Assembly: GCA_022769285.1 (NCBI GenBank)
Contig: JALEKD010000005.1
Span: 62,001-126,000, forward strand
DNA from: Prevotella sp.
GTDB lineage: Bacteria > Bacteroidota > Bacteroidia > Bacteroidales > Bacteroidaceae
Length of the DNA: 64,000 bases
Direction of reading: 5' to 3'
Shown here: positions 17,501 through 25,800 of the stretch, in pieces
Position numbering within the stretch: the stretch's first letter is position 1
Layout: every line of letters begins with the position of its first letter
Translations under genes and position numbers: made by a program
The notes under the pieces: generated by a model
What the model was told of the DNA's origin: nothing
What the model saw: only the letters and a program-made list of their open reading frames with translations
The model's database searches: none

Positions 17501-18127
17501 AATAGTATCGAACTTGAACGCGATGAGCTCAACCGCCGGCAGTACGAGAATGGTCGCCTGCATATCAGTAACAGCGTACTCGACAACTGTCTCTCTACTC
17601 TGAAGCACGAAACCATGTACTATCCGTCGCGTATCCGCCAGCTGGTCGATGCCCGCCCATTAGACCAGCAAGCCCTTGAGGAGGTGGTGGCTTACTATAA
17701 GGCGCTGTACAGCATACTCAGTGCCCAGGCCATGCGCCAGACCGAAGGTGCCATACGTATTGACCGCGCCATGTGGCTCTTGCTGATAGAGGTGCTCAAG
17801 AGCCATAATGGCGGAGCGGTTACCTGGACCGTACTGCGGCGCGATGCTCATTACATCATAGTCACGGTTCCGCTGCCCGGTCTCAGTCTGACCCCTGTGC
17901 AGTGTCGCCAGTTGTTTACTCCGGCCACGGTAGACGTACGCTTCCTGTTGTGCCGGCAAATCATACGCGAGTTGGGCGAGAACACCCACGCTCGCGCTTG
18001 CGGCATTGAGGCGGTACCGGCCGAGCAGGGCATCGTGGTCAACATGGTGGTTCCCGCGGATACCGCGTTCTTCACCGAAGTTCACCAGAACCCTCACGGG
18101 AAGGCAGGTAACAATCATGAAAATTAA
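14582..18127 (+). CDS. Giant membrane sensor kinase with two kinase-like modules (DUF5112/DUF5113 type)
   Basis: A 1181-residue protein. An N-terminal hydrophobic signal ends in a possible lipobox (CVCGC), then a helical TPR-like sensor region spans about residues 40-400, and a membrane segment lies near 415-433 (IMIAAIIFLIAFAVTLLVVL). A coiled coil and a DHp-like region (SITPFIDRILHEV) follow. A full HATPase domain comes next with N box NTLADNARKFT, G1 DTGIGMSEEQM and G2 HGFGLMNC (about 590-720). The chain then crosses the membrane again (LLLVLLAVGYG), has a second external part, another membrane segment (NVAIILLVLLLILLFPAYYFFYY) and a second module whose H-box-like segment is LKHETMYYPSRIRQL but which lacks recognisable N/G boxes. 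This matches DUF5112/DUF5113 sensor kinases of Bacteroidota as I recall them. The response-regulator gene follows with an overlap or 13-bp gap. Confidence 0.82.
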   Translation: MMCSHKFGAYSLWYSINKGFTILVAGIWSLFCVCGCQDHHGEVDRLNELSYDYHYRNLDSTRVYAERALRKADSYDAGRAEALNNLAFVSMARMDYDRVTTLIGQLNHVTDNQVELLVADVQLMRLCQRESHNKDFYTYRERAIRRMRRIDEERDLLNAHQRRRMAYAYSEFYIVASVYFYYVGLADQSREELSRLANSDYLEQDTVQLLNYLYNVGSGGIIQAPTTAQVYQEEFEQLIRCYLLACQQHIPFFEAQSMQGLSEHLRTASMRRRLIADNPPAIDILNVDDMPDSLLAGNLALRALHIFQQYGDVYQISGSYRTLAECYWELHDYRSSLICLQQILTADTVIQRAPDLVASIREQLSLAYSAIDDKPNSDYNRNIYLDMQEQTRQDRQLEARAEQLGKSSEQLNIMIAAIIFLIAFAVTLLVVLDIKRRRNDRRMSVDRLLEPLRQWKTLNEQHIASQEEEHEEIAEQTQLAQLHLQQNRERYLEQRAKLALVTSITPFIDRILHEVQMLRRDDGSTAGKAVRQERIAYITELTDKINDYNAVLTDWIRLRQGEIHLHIESFALQGLFDIVAKGKMGFRLKGLTLIVKPTDAVVKADRTLTLFMLNTLADNARKFTPSGGTVTIEAEGYASYVEISISDTGIGMSEEQMAHIFDHKPISDTQDNIQEGKSHGFGLMNCKGIIEKYKKISQVFAPCAIGAESQGNGSRFWFRLPRGIVRLLLVLLAVGYGNQTHADSCQQKSQRYADSTYYYNIAGRYHRTLQMADSCVYYLNRHYVELVHGRGSHDTMSLYDARHVEPAELRWFRRGVRADYAVILNMRNEVAVAALALHKWSLYGYNNKAYTQLFRERSADTTLGNYVRVMQKSETNKNVAIILLVLLLILLFPAYYFFYYRYRLMYRFCLERIQQINQVLLSDSTPQDKLQHIHDLWDSRRLLFDHRFDVLESLVSQIGSALRQQIRFDKQQRNSIELERDELNRRQYENGRLHISNSVLDNCLSTLKHETMYYPSRIRQLVDARPLDQQALEEVVAYYKALYSILSAQAMRQTEGAIRIDRAMWLLLIEVLKSHNGGAVTWTVLRRDAHYIIVTVPLPGLSLTPVQCRQLFTPATVDVRFLLCRQIIRELGENTHARACGIEAVPAEQGIVVNMVVPADTAFFTEVHQNPHGKAGNNHEN

Positions 18128-18140
18128 ACAAATAACAGAT

Positions 18141-18866
18141 ATGGAAAAATTCAAAGTAGTAATAGTAGAAGATGTACCCCTGGAGCTCAAGGGCACAGAG
18201 GGCATATTCCGAAATGAGATACCCGAGGCCGAGATTATCGGTACCGCCGACAACGAGCAGGCTTACTTTAAGTTGATGAAGCAGCAGCAGCCCGACCTTG
18301 TACTGCTCGACCTGGGCCTTGGCGGTTCCACCACCGTGGGTGTTGAGATATGCCGGTACACTAAGGAGAATTATCCGCAGGTTAAGGTGCTTATCTTTAC
18401 GGGCGAAATCCTCAACGAGAAACTTTGGGTCGACGTGCTCGATGCGGGTTGCGATGGCATTATCCTGAAGAGTGGCGAGCTGCTTACCCGTGGTGATGTG
18501 GCCAGTTGCATGAGCGGCAAGCGCATGGTCTTCAACCAGCCCATTCTGGAGAAGATAGTCGAGCGGTTTAAACAGAGTGTCGGCAGTTGCCTGATGCGTC
18601 AGGAGGCGCTGGTCGACTATGAGATAGATGAGTACGATGAGCGTTTCCTTCGCCATCTGGCCCTGGGCTACACTAAAGAACAGATTACCGCCCTGCGTGG
18701 TATGCCTTTCGGAGTCAAGAGCCTTGAGAAGCGGCAGAATGAGCTTGTCCAGAAACTTTTTCCACAGGGCAATGGTGGTATGAGCGTCAACGCCACCCGT
18801 CTGGTGGTGCGCGCGCTGGAACTTCGTATCCTTGACATCGACAACTTGCGTCCCGATGAAGAATAG
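18141..18866 (+). CDS. Response regulator paired with the giant kinase
   Basis: A 241-residue protein with a receiver domain (VVIVEDVPLELKG; phospho-acceptor Asp in LVLLDLGLGG; conserved Lys in IILKSGE) and a C-terminal domain with a helix-turn-helix-like stretch (HLALGYTKEQITALRGMPFGVKSLEKRQNELV) resembling a modified LuxR/sigma-4 fold. The start MEKFKVV at 18141 is preferred because homologous receivers begin this way; an upstream in-frame ATG at 18117 overlaps the kinase end and is possible. It is probably phosphorylated by the preceding kinase. Its last codons overlap the start of the AbgT-like gene by 11 bases. Confidence 0.85.
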   Translation: MEKFKVVIVEDVPLELKGTEGIFRNEIPEAEIIGTADNEQAYFKLMKQQQPDLVLLDLGLGGSTTVGVEICRYTKENYPQVKVLIFTGEILNEKLWVDVLDAGCDGIILKSGELLTRGDVASCMSGKRMVFNQPILEKIVERFKQSVGSCLMRQEALVDYEIDEYDERFLRHLALGYTKEQITALRGMPFGVKSLEKRQNELVQKLFPQGNGGMSVNATRLVVRALELRILDIDNLRPDEE

Positions 18867-19446
18867 TCTGCCCCGTATAGCCCTGGTGCTCTGCGTGCTG
18901 TGGGTAGTGCTGGTATTGCTGTCGTGGGTGCTTACTGCCGTGATGCCCAACATAGCTATGCGCTCCCTGCTCAGTGCCGAGGGCATACGCTGGTTCTTTG
19001 GCCACTTCACCCAGTCATTGGCCACGCCGCTATTGGTATGGTTAGTGCTGGGCCTCATAGCCTGTGGAACCCTGCGGGCCAGCGGCTTGCTTGCCCTGAG
19101 GCGCCCGTTAGGCTTCCGCGAACGTTTTGCCCTGCGGGTTGTGGCTGCCGAGGGAGCCGTCGTGGTGGTGATCATGCTCCTGCTTACCATGTTGCCCCAG
19201 GCCATATTGTTGAGTGCTACGGGGGGGCTGATGCACAGCAGCTTTGTACACAGCCTGGTACCAGTGGCGTGCTTTACCTTTACGGCCATGTCTGTTACCT
19301 ACGGGGTTACCGTGGGCCGGCTACACGGGCTGGCAGACATCTTTGGTGCTATGGTGTCGGGTTTTAACAAGGCCGGTGTTTTCTTTGTCTTCTACATCCT
19401 GATAGCCGGCTTTTACCGCTCGGTGGTCTTTGTCTTTATATTTTAG
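18856..19446 (+). CDS. Short AbgT-like membrane protein
   Basis: A 196-residue protein with about five membrane segments. The block MRSLLSAEGIRWFFGHFTQ followed by a hydrophobic LVWLVLGLIACG and ASGLL recalls the N-terminal part of AbgT-type p-aminobenzoyl-glutamate transporters, where an LLsaEGirW motif precedes a GIxxxSGLL helix. Full AbgT proteins are about 500 residues, so this is less than half and cannot be a complete carrier of that fold. Bacteroidota carry such short forms by my recollection. The ATG lies inside the response-regulator gene (11-base overlap), suggesting coupling and a link to that two-component system. Function unknown. Confidence 0.65.
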   Translation: MKNSLPRIALVLCVLWVVLVLLSWVLTAVMPNIAMRSLLSAEGIRWFFGHFTQSLATPLLVWLVLGLIACGTLRASGLLALRRPLGFRERFALRVVAAEGAVVVVIMLLLTMLPQAILLSATGGLMHSSFVHSLVPVACFTFTAMSVTYGVTVGRLHGLADIFGAMVSGFNKAGVFFVFYILIAGFYRSVVFVFIF

Positions 19447-19522
19447 GCGATTTCTGATACAAATATAGGTTGTACAGACAAAAAATACAGCTTTAAAGAG
19501 GGATGAATTGGCCGTTTTTTGT

Positions 19523-19530
19523 TAATTTTG
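19523..19530 (+). promoter_or_regulatory. -7 element for the 71-aa membrane protein gene
   Basis: TAATTTTG fits TAnnTTTG, 29 bp ahead of the ATG. No TTTG occurs at the standard distance. Confidence 0.45.
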
Positions 19531-19559
19531 CAAATAGAACGAAATAGAAAGCATAAGAT

Positions 19560-19775
19560 ATGAACGCACTTATTGGAATTTTAGCATTAGTAGTGCTGGC
19601 CCTCGTAGGTTGGGCTGTAGCAGAGTTTAAGAACAGATACTTCGGTTACACCGTTTCTGAGGAGGAGATAGAGGCCGCTCATCACGAGGCAGCCCACCGT
19701 AGTCCCGATGGTACCGAGATGAATATCAAGGACGTTATCAAGACCATCAGCACTAAGGGGTATAAGTCTGTCTGA
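19560..19775 (+). CDS. Small single-span membrane protein
   Basis: A 71-residue protein of unknown function. Residues 1-20 (MNALIGILALVVLALVGWAV) form one membrane helix without a cleavage site, followed by a charged tail with an acidic/His-rich part (SEEEIEAAHHEAAHR) and ending MNIKDVIKTISTKGYKSV. It has its own -7 element and is followed by a strong terminator at 19810, so it appears to be a free-standing transcription unit. Those flanking signals make it more than a chance ORF. Confidence 0.7.
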   Translation: MNALIGILALVVLALVGWAVAEFKNRYFGYTVSEEEIEAAHHEAAHRSPDGTEMNIKDVIKTISTKGYKSV

Positions 19776-19809
19776 CCTCACGGTGTAGCTTGTTGTGGTT
19801 CCTAATAAG

Positions 19810-19848
19810 ATAGGGCAAGGTCGTACGATATGTACAGCCTTGCCCTAT
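19810..19848. terminator. Bidirectional terminator between the small gene and NAGLU
   Basis: ATAGGGCAAGG (19810-19820) pairs with CCTTGCCCTAT (19838-19848). The 17-base loop contains a further weak hairpin. T-rich sequence follows on the plus strand. The genes on either side converge. Confidence 0.85.
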
Positions 19849-19874
19849 TTGTGTATAGTGGCTTGCCTGCGTGT

Positions 19875-22025
19875 CTATTGGAAGTACTTGGCGTATAGTT
19901 GCTTGGATAGTGCCACTGCATCTTGCTTCTGCGGATACTCTATGGGCACTTGCAGTTCGCAGAACTTCTCCTCAAACTGATAACAGGTTTTGGCAAACTC
20001 GTCATCGCTGAAGTCCTTGCCCTGTTCACGGCAACTGATGGCCTGGTCTATGTACATGCTCCAGCGGGGCAGGTAGAAACTCTGCAGCAATCCGTCCCAT
20101 GGGCGGCCGGCATAGTCGTTGAGTCCCGATAGGTTGTTGTTCCACAGGGTCAGTATGCGGCGGGCGTTGCGCTCGTAGTAGTTCTTTTCCTCCGGGGTGC
20201 GTCCCCATCGGCGCGCATCGTCTATCCATCGTTTCAGGGAGAAGGTAGGATGGCAGGCAGTAAGGGCAGCCTCGTCTCTCAGTACTTCTTTCATCTCTTT
20301 GCCTATACTCCTCATCCCCTGGAGGTCGTACACATCATAGGCCACACGGAATTTACGCCAGAGTACGTAGAAGTGCTCCTCCAGACACTGACGGCCCACA
20401 TTGACAATGTCCATCTTAAAGCCATCACGGTCAGATTGCAGCTGCATGAGCCTGTGCCATATCTCGTTCTGCGCTTCGCGGGTAGGGGTACACTTGTCTC
20501 GTTTACCCATGCCCGGGCGCGACTCTACGAAAGTGTAGTTATAGGGTCGGGGCACATCGAGTACCTGTGTACAGTAGTCGTTGTACACCTTTCGGGCCGT
20601 GCTGTCTACGCGGCCCATACGCTGGTCGGCCAGCGAGTTGCGCCAGTCGGTGAGCGAGCCAGGGATGGCCCACGCCTTGTCGAACAGCATGCCAAAGGCA
20701 AACTGGTTTACGTCAAGGGCCTCCAGCGTGGCACCCACCCCCTTGAACCCAGGCCCAGCCTGAGCGTATGTGGTGTCTATATAGTGGTATATACGATCTG
20801 TGGGAGCCACCAGCCTGTTGCGCCCGCCGAAGTTGTTGAGGTAGCACCATACAAAGGGCTGTCCATAGAACGCCTCGGTGGTCTTCCACATCTGCACGTT
20901 CTCGCACCAGTAGTCCAGCATGATCAGCTTGTCCTGTGGCACACCCCTGAAGAGGGCTTTCAGCCGTTCGCCAGTCCATCCCGGCATGTACTTGTATGTC
21001 CAGCTCATCTGTAGCCATTTGGCCTGCTTGTCGGCAGTAGCCAATGACTCGTATATACTGCGCGACAGCATGCTCAGCGAGTCGCAGTTAAAGGTAGGCG
21101 GGTCTACTTCGTTGAACGGGTCGATGCAGTAGAGGTGGTCGGTGCCGTACATGCGGGTCTGTTCCTCAATGAAGGCCCGCTGTATCTTAGCATACATGGG
21201 GTCTGTGGCAAACAGGAAGTGACACCTGTAACGTTCGGGGTTGTTAAAGTGGCCCCAGTACGACACATCAGTGTACTTTAGTCCGGGTATTTTTTCTATT
21301 AGTTTGCCTGGTATGTGTCCGGCAAATCCCGAGAGGACTGGTGTCATGTTAAACTCGCGTTCGCGTGCCAGTATGCGTTTCTGCAGGGCCTGTTGCCGGT
21401 TCATCCAGTCCTTGGGCAGTGGGCCCATAAAACTGTCAAAGTTGCACATGCGGTGCCACCCCAGGTAAGCAGGGCCTGAGAAGAAACTGCGAATGTCCTC
21501 GTCGCTTAGTCCAAACTTCCGCCACACGTTATACCAGGTCGATTCCTGGCCAGTAAGCGCTAAAGGCATGTTCACACCGTTGAGGGCCATCCAGTCAATC
21601 ATGTGCTCCCACTCGCGCCAAGTCCACCAGGGCATGGAGTAACCGTAAGTGCAGTAGTTGAGGAAGAAACGCATGGGCAGCCGCGCCTTGACGGTTATCT
21701 TGCCACTTACGGCAGGCAGCGTGGTCGGTATCTCGATGGGGTCGTCCTTGTACCAGGATATGGCGGTGTGGCAGTAGTTCTTCAGATAGTAGTTCAGTGC
21801 CATGGCCATGCTGTTGGCGTTATTGGCGCTGATGACAATCTTTGTTCCGCTACTTTCCAGGGTAAAGGTGTCGTGGCTGTCGGCTGTCTTCCTGAATACG
21901 AAGTGCTGCGCCTGGGTACCCAGGATGCGCTTGGCCAGTCCCATTGCCACACTGGTGTCGTTGGCAGCCATTATGGGTAGGGCCATCACAATCATTAGGG
22001 CCATAGCCCATAATCTTTTTCTCAT
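19875..22025 (-). CDS. Exported alpha-N-acetylglucosaminidase (GH89, NAGLU-like)
   Basis: A 716-residue exported hydrolase starting at MRKRLWAMALMIVMALPIMAA (signal peptide); the longer ORF has a 40-residue non-conserved extension into trmD. Domains follow NAGLU order: N-terminal alpha/beta (about 25-115), the (beta/alpha)8 domain starting near MRFFLNYCTYGYSMPWWTWREWE, and a helical C-terminal domain. The putative acid/base is in DPFNEVDPPTFN and the putative nucleophile in GATLEALDVNQFAFGMLFDKAW, by correspondence with human E316 and E446. The enzyme removes terminal alpha-linked GlcNAc, as found on mucin O-glycans and heparan-type chains. It lies 49 bp after trmD on the same strand, without SusC/D genes nearby. 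Confidence 0.93.
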   Translation of the reverse strand: MRKRLWAMALMIVMALPIMAANDTSVAMGLAKRILGTQAQHFVFRKTADSHDTFTLESSGTKIVISANNANSMAMALNYYLKNYCHTAISWYKDDPIEIPTTLPAVSGKITVKARLPMRFFLNYCTYGYSMPWWTWREWEHMIDWMALNGVNMPLALTGQESTWYNVWRKFGLSDEDIRSFFSGPAYLGWHRMCNFDSFMGPLPKDWMNRQQALQKRILAREREFNMTPVLSGFAGHIPGKLIEKIPGLKYTDVSYWGHFNNPERYRCHFLFATDPMYAKIQRAFIEEQTRMYGTDHLYCIDPFNEVDPPTFNCDSLSMLSRSIYESLATADKQAKWLQMSWTYKYMPGWTGERLKALFRGVPQDKLIMLDYWCENVQMWKTTEAFYGQPFVWCYLNNFGGRNRLVAPTDRIYHYIDTTYAQAGPGFKGVGATLEALDVNQFAFGMLFDKAWAIPGSLTDWRNSLADQRMGRVDSTARKVYNDYCTQVLDVPRPYNYTFVESRPGMGKRDKCTPTREAQNEIWHRLMQLQSDRDGFKMDIVNVGRQCLEEHFYVLWRKFRVAYDVYDLQGMRSIGKEMKEVLRDEAALTACHPTFSLKRWIDDARRWGRTPEEKNYYERNARRILTLWNNNLSGLNDYAGRPWDGLLQSFYLPRWSMYIDQAISCREQGKDFSDDEFAKTCYQFEEKFCELQVPIEYPQKQDAVALSKQLYAKYFQ

Positions 22026-22074
22026 GGTGTATTGTTTTAGGTGGATACTATAATCATCGGGGTAGGGGTGGGGG

Positions 22075-22779
22075 TTAGTCCTCAGCCTTGCCGGTGCCGT
22101 TCTTGCGTTCCAGCAGGTCAGGGCGCAGTCGCTTGGTGCGCTCATAACTCTGCTCTATCTCCCAGTCCTTAATCTTGGCTTCGTTGCCGCTTAGCAGGAT
22201 GTCGGGCACGCGCCATCCCTTGTACTCTGCCGGCCTCGTATAGATGGGCGCCGAGAGCATATCGTCCTGAAAACAGTCTGAGAGGGCACTCTGCTCATCG
22301 CCTATTACCCCTGGCACCACGCGTACCACGGCATCGGCTATGATGGCCGCGGCCAACTCGCCACCGGTAAGCACATAGTCGCCTACCGAGAGCTCGCGGG
22401 TAATGAGATGGTCGCGTACGCGCTGGTCTATACCCTTGTAATGGCCACACAGGATGATGAGGTTGCCCTTGAGCGAGAGGTCGTTGGCGATGTGCTGGTC
22501 GAACTGCTCACCATCGGGCGAGGTGAATATCACCTCATCGTAGTCGCGCTCAGCTTTCAGGGCCGATATGCAGCGGTCTATCGGTTCTATCTGCATTACC
22601 ATACCGGCAAAGCCGCCATAAGGGTAGTCGTCTATCCGGCGCCACTTGTCGTGGGTATAGTCGCGTAGATTGTGTAGATGTATCTCGGCCAGCCCCTTCT
22701 TCTGGGCACGGGCCAGTATGGACTCGTTGACAAATCCCTCCAGCATCTCTGGAAGCACGGTTATAATATCTATTCTCAT
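22075..22779 (-). CDS. trmD: tRNA (guanine-N1-)-methyltransferase
   Basis: A 234-residue SPOUT methyltransferase that makes m1G37 in tRNAs. [13 protein letters not shown] at the N-terminus and the SAM-binding trefoil-knot region ([38 protein letters not shown]) are diagnostic. The start at 22779 is chosen because the 56 residues in front of it in the ORF are low-complexity and lie in the promoter region. Unlike in many bacteria it is not beside rpsP, rimM or rplS here. It diverges from the DUF5020 gene; on the minus strand TAATTTTG (22877-22870) could be its -7 element. Confidence 0.95.
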   Translation of the reverse strand: MRIDIITVLPEMLEGFVNESILARAQKKGLAEIHLHNLRDYTHDKWRRIDDYPYGGFAGMVMQIEPIDRCISALKAERDYDEVIFTSPDGEQFDQHIANDLSLKGNLIILCGHYKGIDQRVRDHLITRELSVGDYVLTGGELAAAIIADAVVRVVPGVIGDEQSALSDCFQDDMLSAPIYTRPAEYKGWRVPDILLSGNEAKIKDWEIEQSYERTKRLRPDLLERKNGTGKAED

Positions 22780-22920
22780 TGCTATATTATATATAGGTAT
22801 AGTGGCTCCCCGGATGAGCCATGCACTGATGGCGGGGGTGCCCGGAAAGCCGATGGGTATAATTATAAACAAAATTAGAGTTTTTTTTCCGTTTTTCTCT
22901 ATACTCCCTTGATTTTTTAT

Positions 22921-22928
22921 TACCTTTG
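22921..22928 (+). promoter_or_regulatory. -7 element for the DUF5020 gene
   Basis: TACCTTTG fits TAnnTTTG and leaves a very short leader of about 15 nt before the ATG at 22949. No clear -33 TTTG. Confidence 0.5.
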
Positions 22929-22948
22929 TCCTTATTTTAACAACCATT

Positions 22949-23698
22949 ATGAAAAAGAGACTATTTATCTTTGCCGCTGCCCTGCTGGCGGCTACTACTG
23001 GATTTGCCCAGAATGTGCAACTGCATTACGACCTTGGTCACAATCTGTATGACGACTTGTCGGAGCGTCAGAGCGTTACCACTACTATAGAGATGTTCAA
23101 GGGTGACAAGTGGGGCAATACCTACTTCTTTACAGACCTGGACTATCGTAGCGATGGTGTTATGGGTGCTTATTGGGAAATAAGCCGCGAGTTTAACATC
23201 AGCAAGAATAAGCAGTGGGCTGCCCACATAGAGTACGATGGTGGCGTGAGCACGGGCCGTGCCCAGAATAGTTATTATGGCAACCGTTTCCAGCAGGCCG
23301 TGCTGCTCGGTGGCGCCTGGAACTGGCATAACGCCAACTTCTCGCGTACCTTCTCGCTGCAGGCCATGTACAAGTATTACTTTAAGAACGCCACGACCGA
23401 TGCCCGCCCCTTCAATGGCTTTCAGCTCACGGCCGTGTGGGGCCTGTCGTTTGCCAAGGGCCTGTGTACGTTCAGTGGTTTCAGCGATCTGTGGTACGAT
23501 TCCCATGTTAATGGCAACCTTATCTTCATGAGCGAGCCTCAGTTCTGGTTCAACCTGAACACCATCAAGGGCTGGGACGGCATTAACCTGAGCTTGGGTA
23601 GCGAGGTAGAGCTGTCTAACAACTTCGTGTGGAACAACCGTGGTCAGAACAACAAGTTCTACGCCATACCCACTGTGGCAGCTAAGTGGACATTCTGA
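22949..23698 (+). CDS. DUF5020 family outer membrane beta-barrel protein
   Basis: A 249-residue protein with a signal peptide ([21 protein letters not shown]). The mature chain is rich in aromatic, alternating strands ([34 protein letters not shown]) and ends in Phe, as outer membrane barrels do. The opening [19 protein letters not shown] and the segment [15 protein letters not shown] match the DUF5020 family, related in fold to Tsx-type nucleoside channels. It probably forms a small barrel in the outer membrane; the substrate is unknown. Single-gene unit bounded by a promoter and the terminator at 23725. Confidence 0.88.
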   Translation: MKKRLFIFAAALLAATTGFAQNVQLHYDLGHNLYDDLSERQSVTTTIEMFKGDKWGNTYFFTDLDYRSDGVMGAYWEISREFNISKNKQWAAHIEYDGGVSTGRAQNSYYGNRFQQAVLLGGAWNWHNANFSRTFSLQAMYKYYFKNATTDARPFNGFQLTAVWGLSFAKGLCTFSGFSDLWYDSHVNGNLIFMSEPQFWFNLNTIKGWDGINLSLGSEVELSNNFVWNNRGQNNKFYAIPTVAAKWTF

Positions 23699-23724
23699 CA
23701 GGGGGGCTTACGGTTAACATAAAC

Positions 23725-23760
23725 AGAGGCGGCAGAGGTAGTAATACCCCTGCCGTCTCT
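23725..23760. terminator. Terminator between DUF5020 and ligA
   Basis: AGAGGCGGCAGAGGTA (23725-23740) pairs with TACCCCTGCCGTCTCT (23745-23760) at 14 of 16 positions around a four-base loop. It separates convergent genes. Confidence 0.75.
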
Positions 23761-23782
23761 GCCGTTAATACGGATAGATGGG

Positions 23783-25768
23783 TCAGATGGTCTTCGGGCT
23801 GTCGCCGTACCGGTCTATAAAGTCGTTCTCGCTCAGTATAGGGATGTTCAGTTCGTGAGCTTTCTTGTTTTTGGACGAAGCAGAGGTCACGTCGTTGTTG
23901 ATAAGAAAACTGGTAGAACGGCTTACACTGCCCACCACCTTGCCGCCTTGGCTCTCGATGTACTTCTTCAGTTCGTTGCGGTTCTTGTAGTGGTGTACAT
24001 CGCCCGTTACGACGAAGGTGAGGCCCGCACACTTGGTGCCGGCCACCTCGGTGGGAGCCTGCTGTACCTGTAGCTCGGCCATCAGTGTAGTGAGCGCTGT
24101 GTGGTTGGCCGCGTCATGAAACCACCTGACGATGGCGGCCGACTTCTCGGGTCCTATGCCGCCAATGTGGGCAAAATGCTCCAGGTCTGCGGTCTGCGTG
24201 GCCTCGTCTATGAGCGTGGCCAGTGGGTAGGCCCCCATGAGGCGCTTACACACATCGGCCCCGCAGAGGGGGATGGTCAGCGCGTAGAGCAGACGGGTGG
24301 CGTCTACCTGCCGGGCCCGCTCTATGCTGCGCAGGAGGTTGCTTACCGACTTGCGGCCAAACCCCTCCATCATGGACAGTTCAATGGCGTGGTCGCCCAG
24401 GTGAAACAGGTCGGCATACTGGCTCACCCAGCCCAGGTTGATAAACTTGGCCAGCGTCTGCTCGCTCATGCCCTCGATATTGACACCCGCCTTGGACACA
24501 AAGCGGGCAAACTTGCGTAGCTGCTTGGCCGGGCAGTGGCTGTTGGTACAGTGTAGGGTACGGGTGCCGCTCTCGCTCTCGGTAACGGTGGTGGGGGCCC
24601 CACACACAGGGCACTCGGTGGGTATGGCAAGCTGTCCCACGGGCTGTATGACGCGTATAACCTTAGGGATGATTTTGTTGGCCTTGATAACAGACAGCGT
24701 GGTGCCTGGGCCGCCTATGCCCAGGCGCTGGCACTCACTGATGTTGCAGAGCGAGGCCCGCCTTACGGTGGTGCCCTCTAACTCTACGGGAGCAAAGACG
24801 GCCACCGGCGATATGGTCGAGGCCGCACACGACCACTCGATGTGATCCAGCTGAGTGTCGGCACTCTCGTCCTGCCACTTGAAGGCAAATCCGGCGCGGG
24901 TGGCGTGATGGCCTGTAACAGAGCCTGTCTGGGCGTAAGCCGTGTCGTCGAAGGTGATAACCAGGCCGTCTACAGGAAATGGGTTGGCCTGCGAGGTAAC
25001 CTTGGCCGTCCACTTGTCTATCTCTTCGTCTATATTGTCCAGTGTGGGGTGGGCTATCAGCTCGTGCTCTACGGTGCTGAACCCTAAGTCGGTAAGCCAG
25101 GCCATGCGCTCGCCCCACGATACGATGCTCTCGGGGGTATATACCAGCGTAAAGGGTATCCACTGGATATGGCGGCGGCGCACCTCGTTGACATCCTTGA
25201 GCGTGAGCGAACCCGAGGCCAAGTTGCGCGGGTTGGCGTACTCCTCATCGCTCTCCATGTTAAACAGCTCAAAGTCCTGGTAAGCTATGACGGCCTCGCC
25301 GCGTATCACTGTGTGGCCCTTGTAGGCTATCTGGTGCGGAATACCCGTGATGGCATCGGCCAGATGGGTAATGTTGGTACCCGTGTGTCCATTGCCACGG
25401 GTCACTACCTTGGTGAGAGTTCCCCCGTCATAAGTTACCACCAAGGTGAGCCCGTCCAGTTTCCACGAAATCCAGATGGGCCGTCCCTCGGCCCACCGTA
25501 CCAGTTCTGCGGGCTCCTTGGTCTTGGCCAAGGACAGGGCCGGAAACTCGTGAGCCTCTTTCTGGCCGGCTATATTGTCTTCGGAAACCTTGTTGGTAGG
25601 CGAGTCGGGATAGGTGATGCCCGTCTTCTGTTCCAACTGCTTCAGCTGGTCAAACAGGGCATCCCATTCGTAGTCGGTCATCAGTTCGCCACGCCCGTTG
25701 TAGTAAGCGTCCGAAGCCTGGTTGAGCCTGGCTATCAGCTCCTGCATGGTTTTTAGGTCGTTGTACAT
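23783..25768 (-). CDS. ligA: NAD-dependent DNA ligase, divergent LigA
   Basis: A 661-residue ligase that seals nicks using NAD+. Domain order is complete: Ia (TDYEWDALFDQLKQLE), adenylation domain with nucleophilic Lys in WKLDGLTLVVTYDGG (about residue 103), OB fold (VDGLVITFDD... VELEGTTVRRASL), zinc finger with Cys at CPVCGAP and CTNSHCPAKQ, HhH region (HIGGIGPEKSAAIV) and BRCT (GLTFVVTGDVHHYKNRNELKKYIES). Several motifs differ from standard LigA: WKLDGLT for xxKIDGLA and TRGNGHTGTNIT for TRGDGxxGEDVT. These variants are those I associate with the second LigA type of Clostridia. It is 32 bp after the B3/4-domain gene. The main chromosomal LigA may be elsewhere. Confidence 0.88.
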   Translation of the reverse strand: MYNDLKTMQELIARLNQASDAYYNGRGELMTDYEWDALFDQLKQLEQKTGITYPDSPTNKVSEDNIAGQKEAHEFPALSLAKTKEPAELVRWAEGRPIWISWKLDGLTLVVTYDGGTLTKVVTRGNGHTGTNITHLADAITGIPHQIAYKGHTVIRGEAVIAYQDFELFNMESDEEYANPRNLASGSLTLKDVNEVRRRHIQWIPFTLVYTPESIVSWGERMAWLTDLGFSTVEHELIAHPTLDNIDEEIDKWTAKVTSQANPFPVDGLVITFDDTAYAQTGSVTGHHATRAGFAFKWQDESADTQLDHIEWSCAASTISPVAVFAPVELEGTTVRRASLCNISECQRLGIGGPGTTLSVIKANKIIPKVIRVIQPVGQLAIPTECPVCGAPTTVTESESGTRTLHCTNSHCPAKQLRKFARFVSKAGVNIEGMSEQTLAKFINLGWVSQYADLFHLGDHAIELSMMEGFGRKSVSNLLRSIERARQVDATRLLYALTIPLCGADVCKRLMGAYPLATLIDEATQTADLEHFAHIGGIGPEKSAAIVRWFHDAANHTALTTLMAELQVQQAPTEVAGTKCAGLTFVVTGDVHHYKNRNELKKYIESQGGKVVGSVSRSTSFLINNDVTSASSKNKKAHELNIPILSENDFIDRYGDSPKTI

Positions 25769-25800
25769 AATCGGTAAGTATGTATGGTGGATGTATAGGG

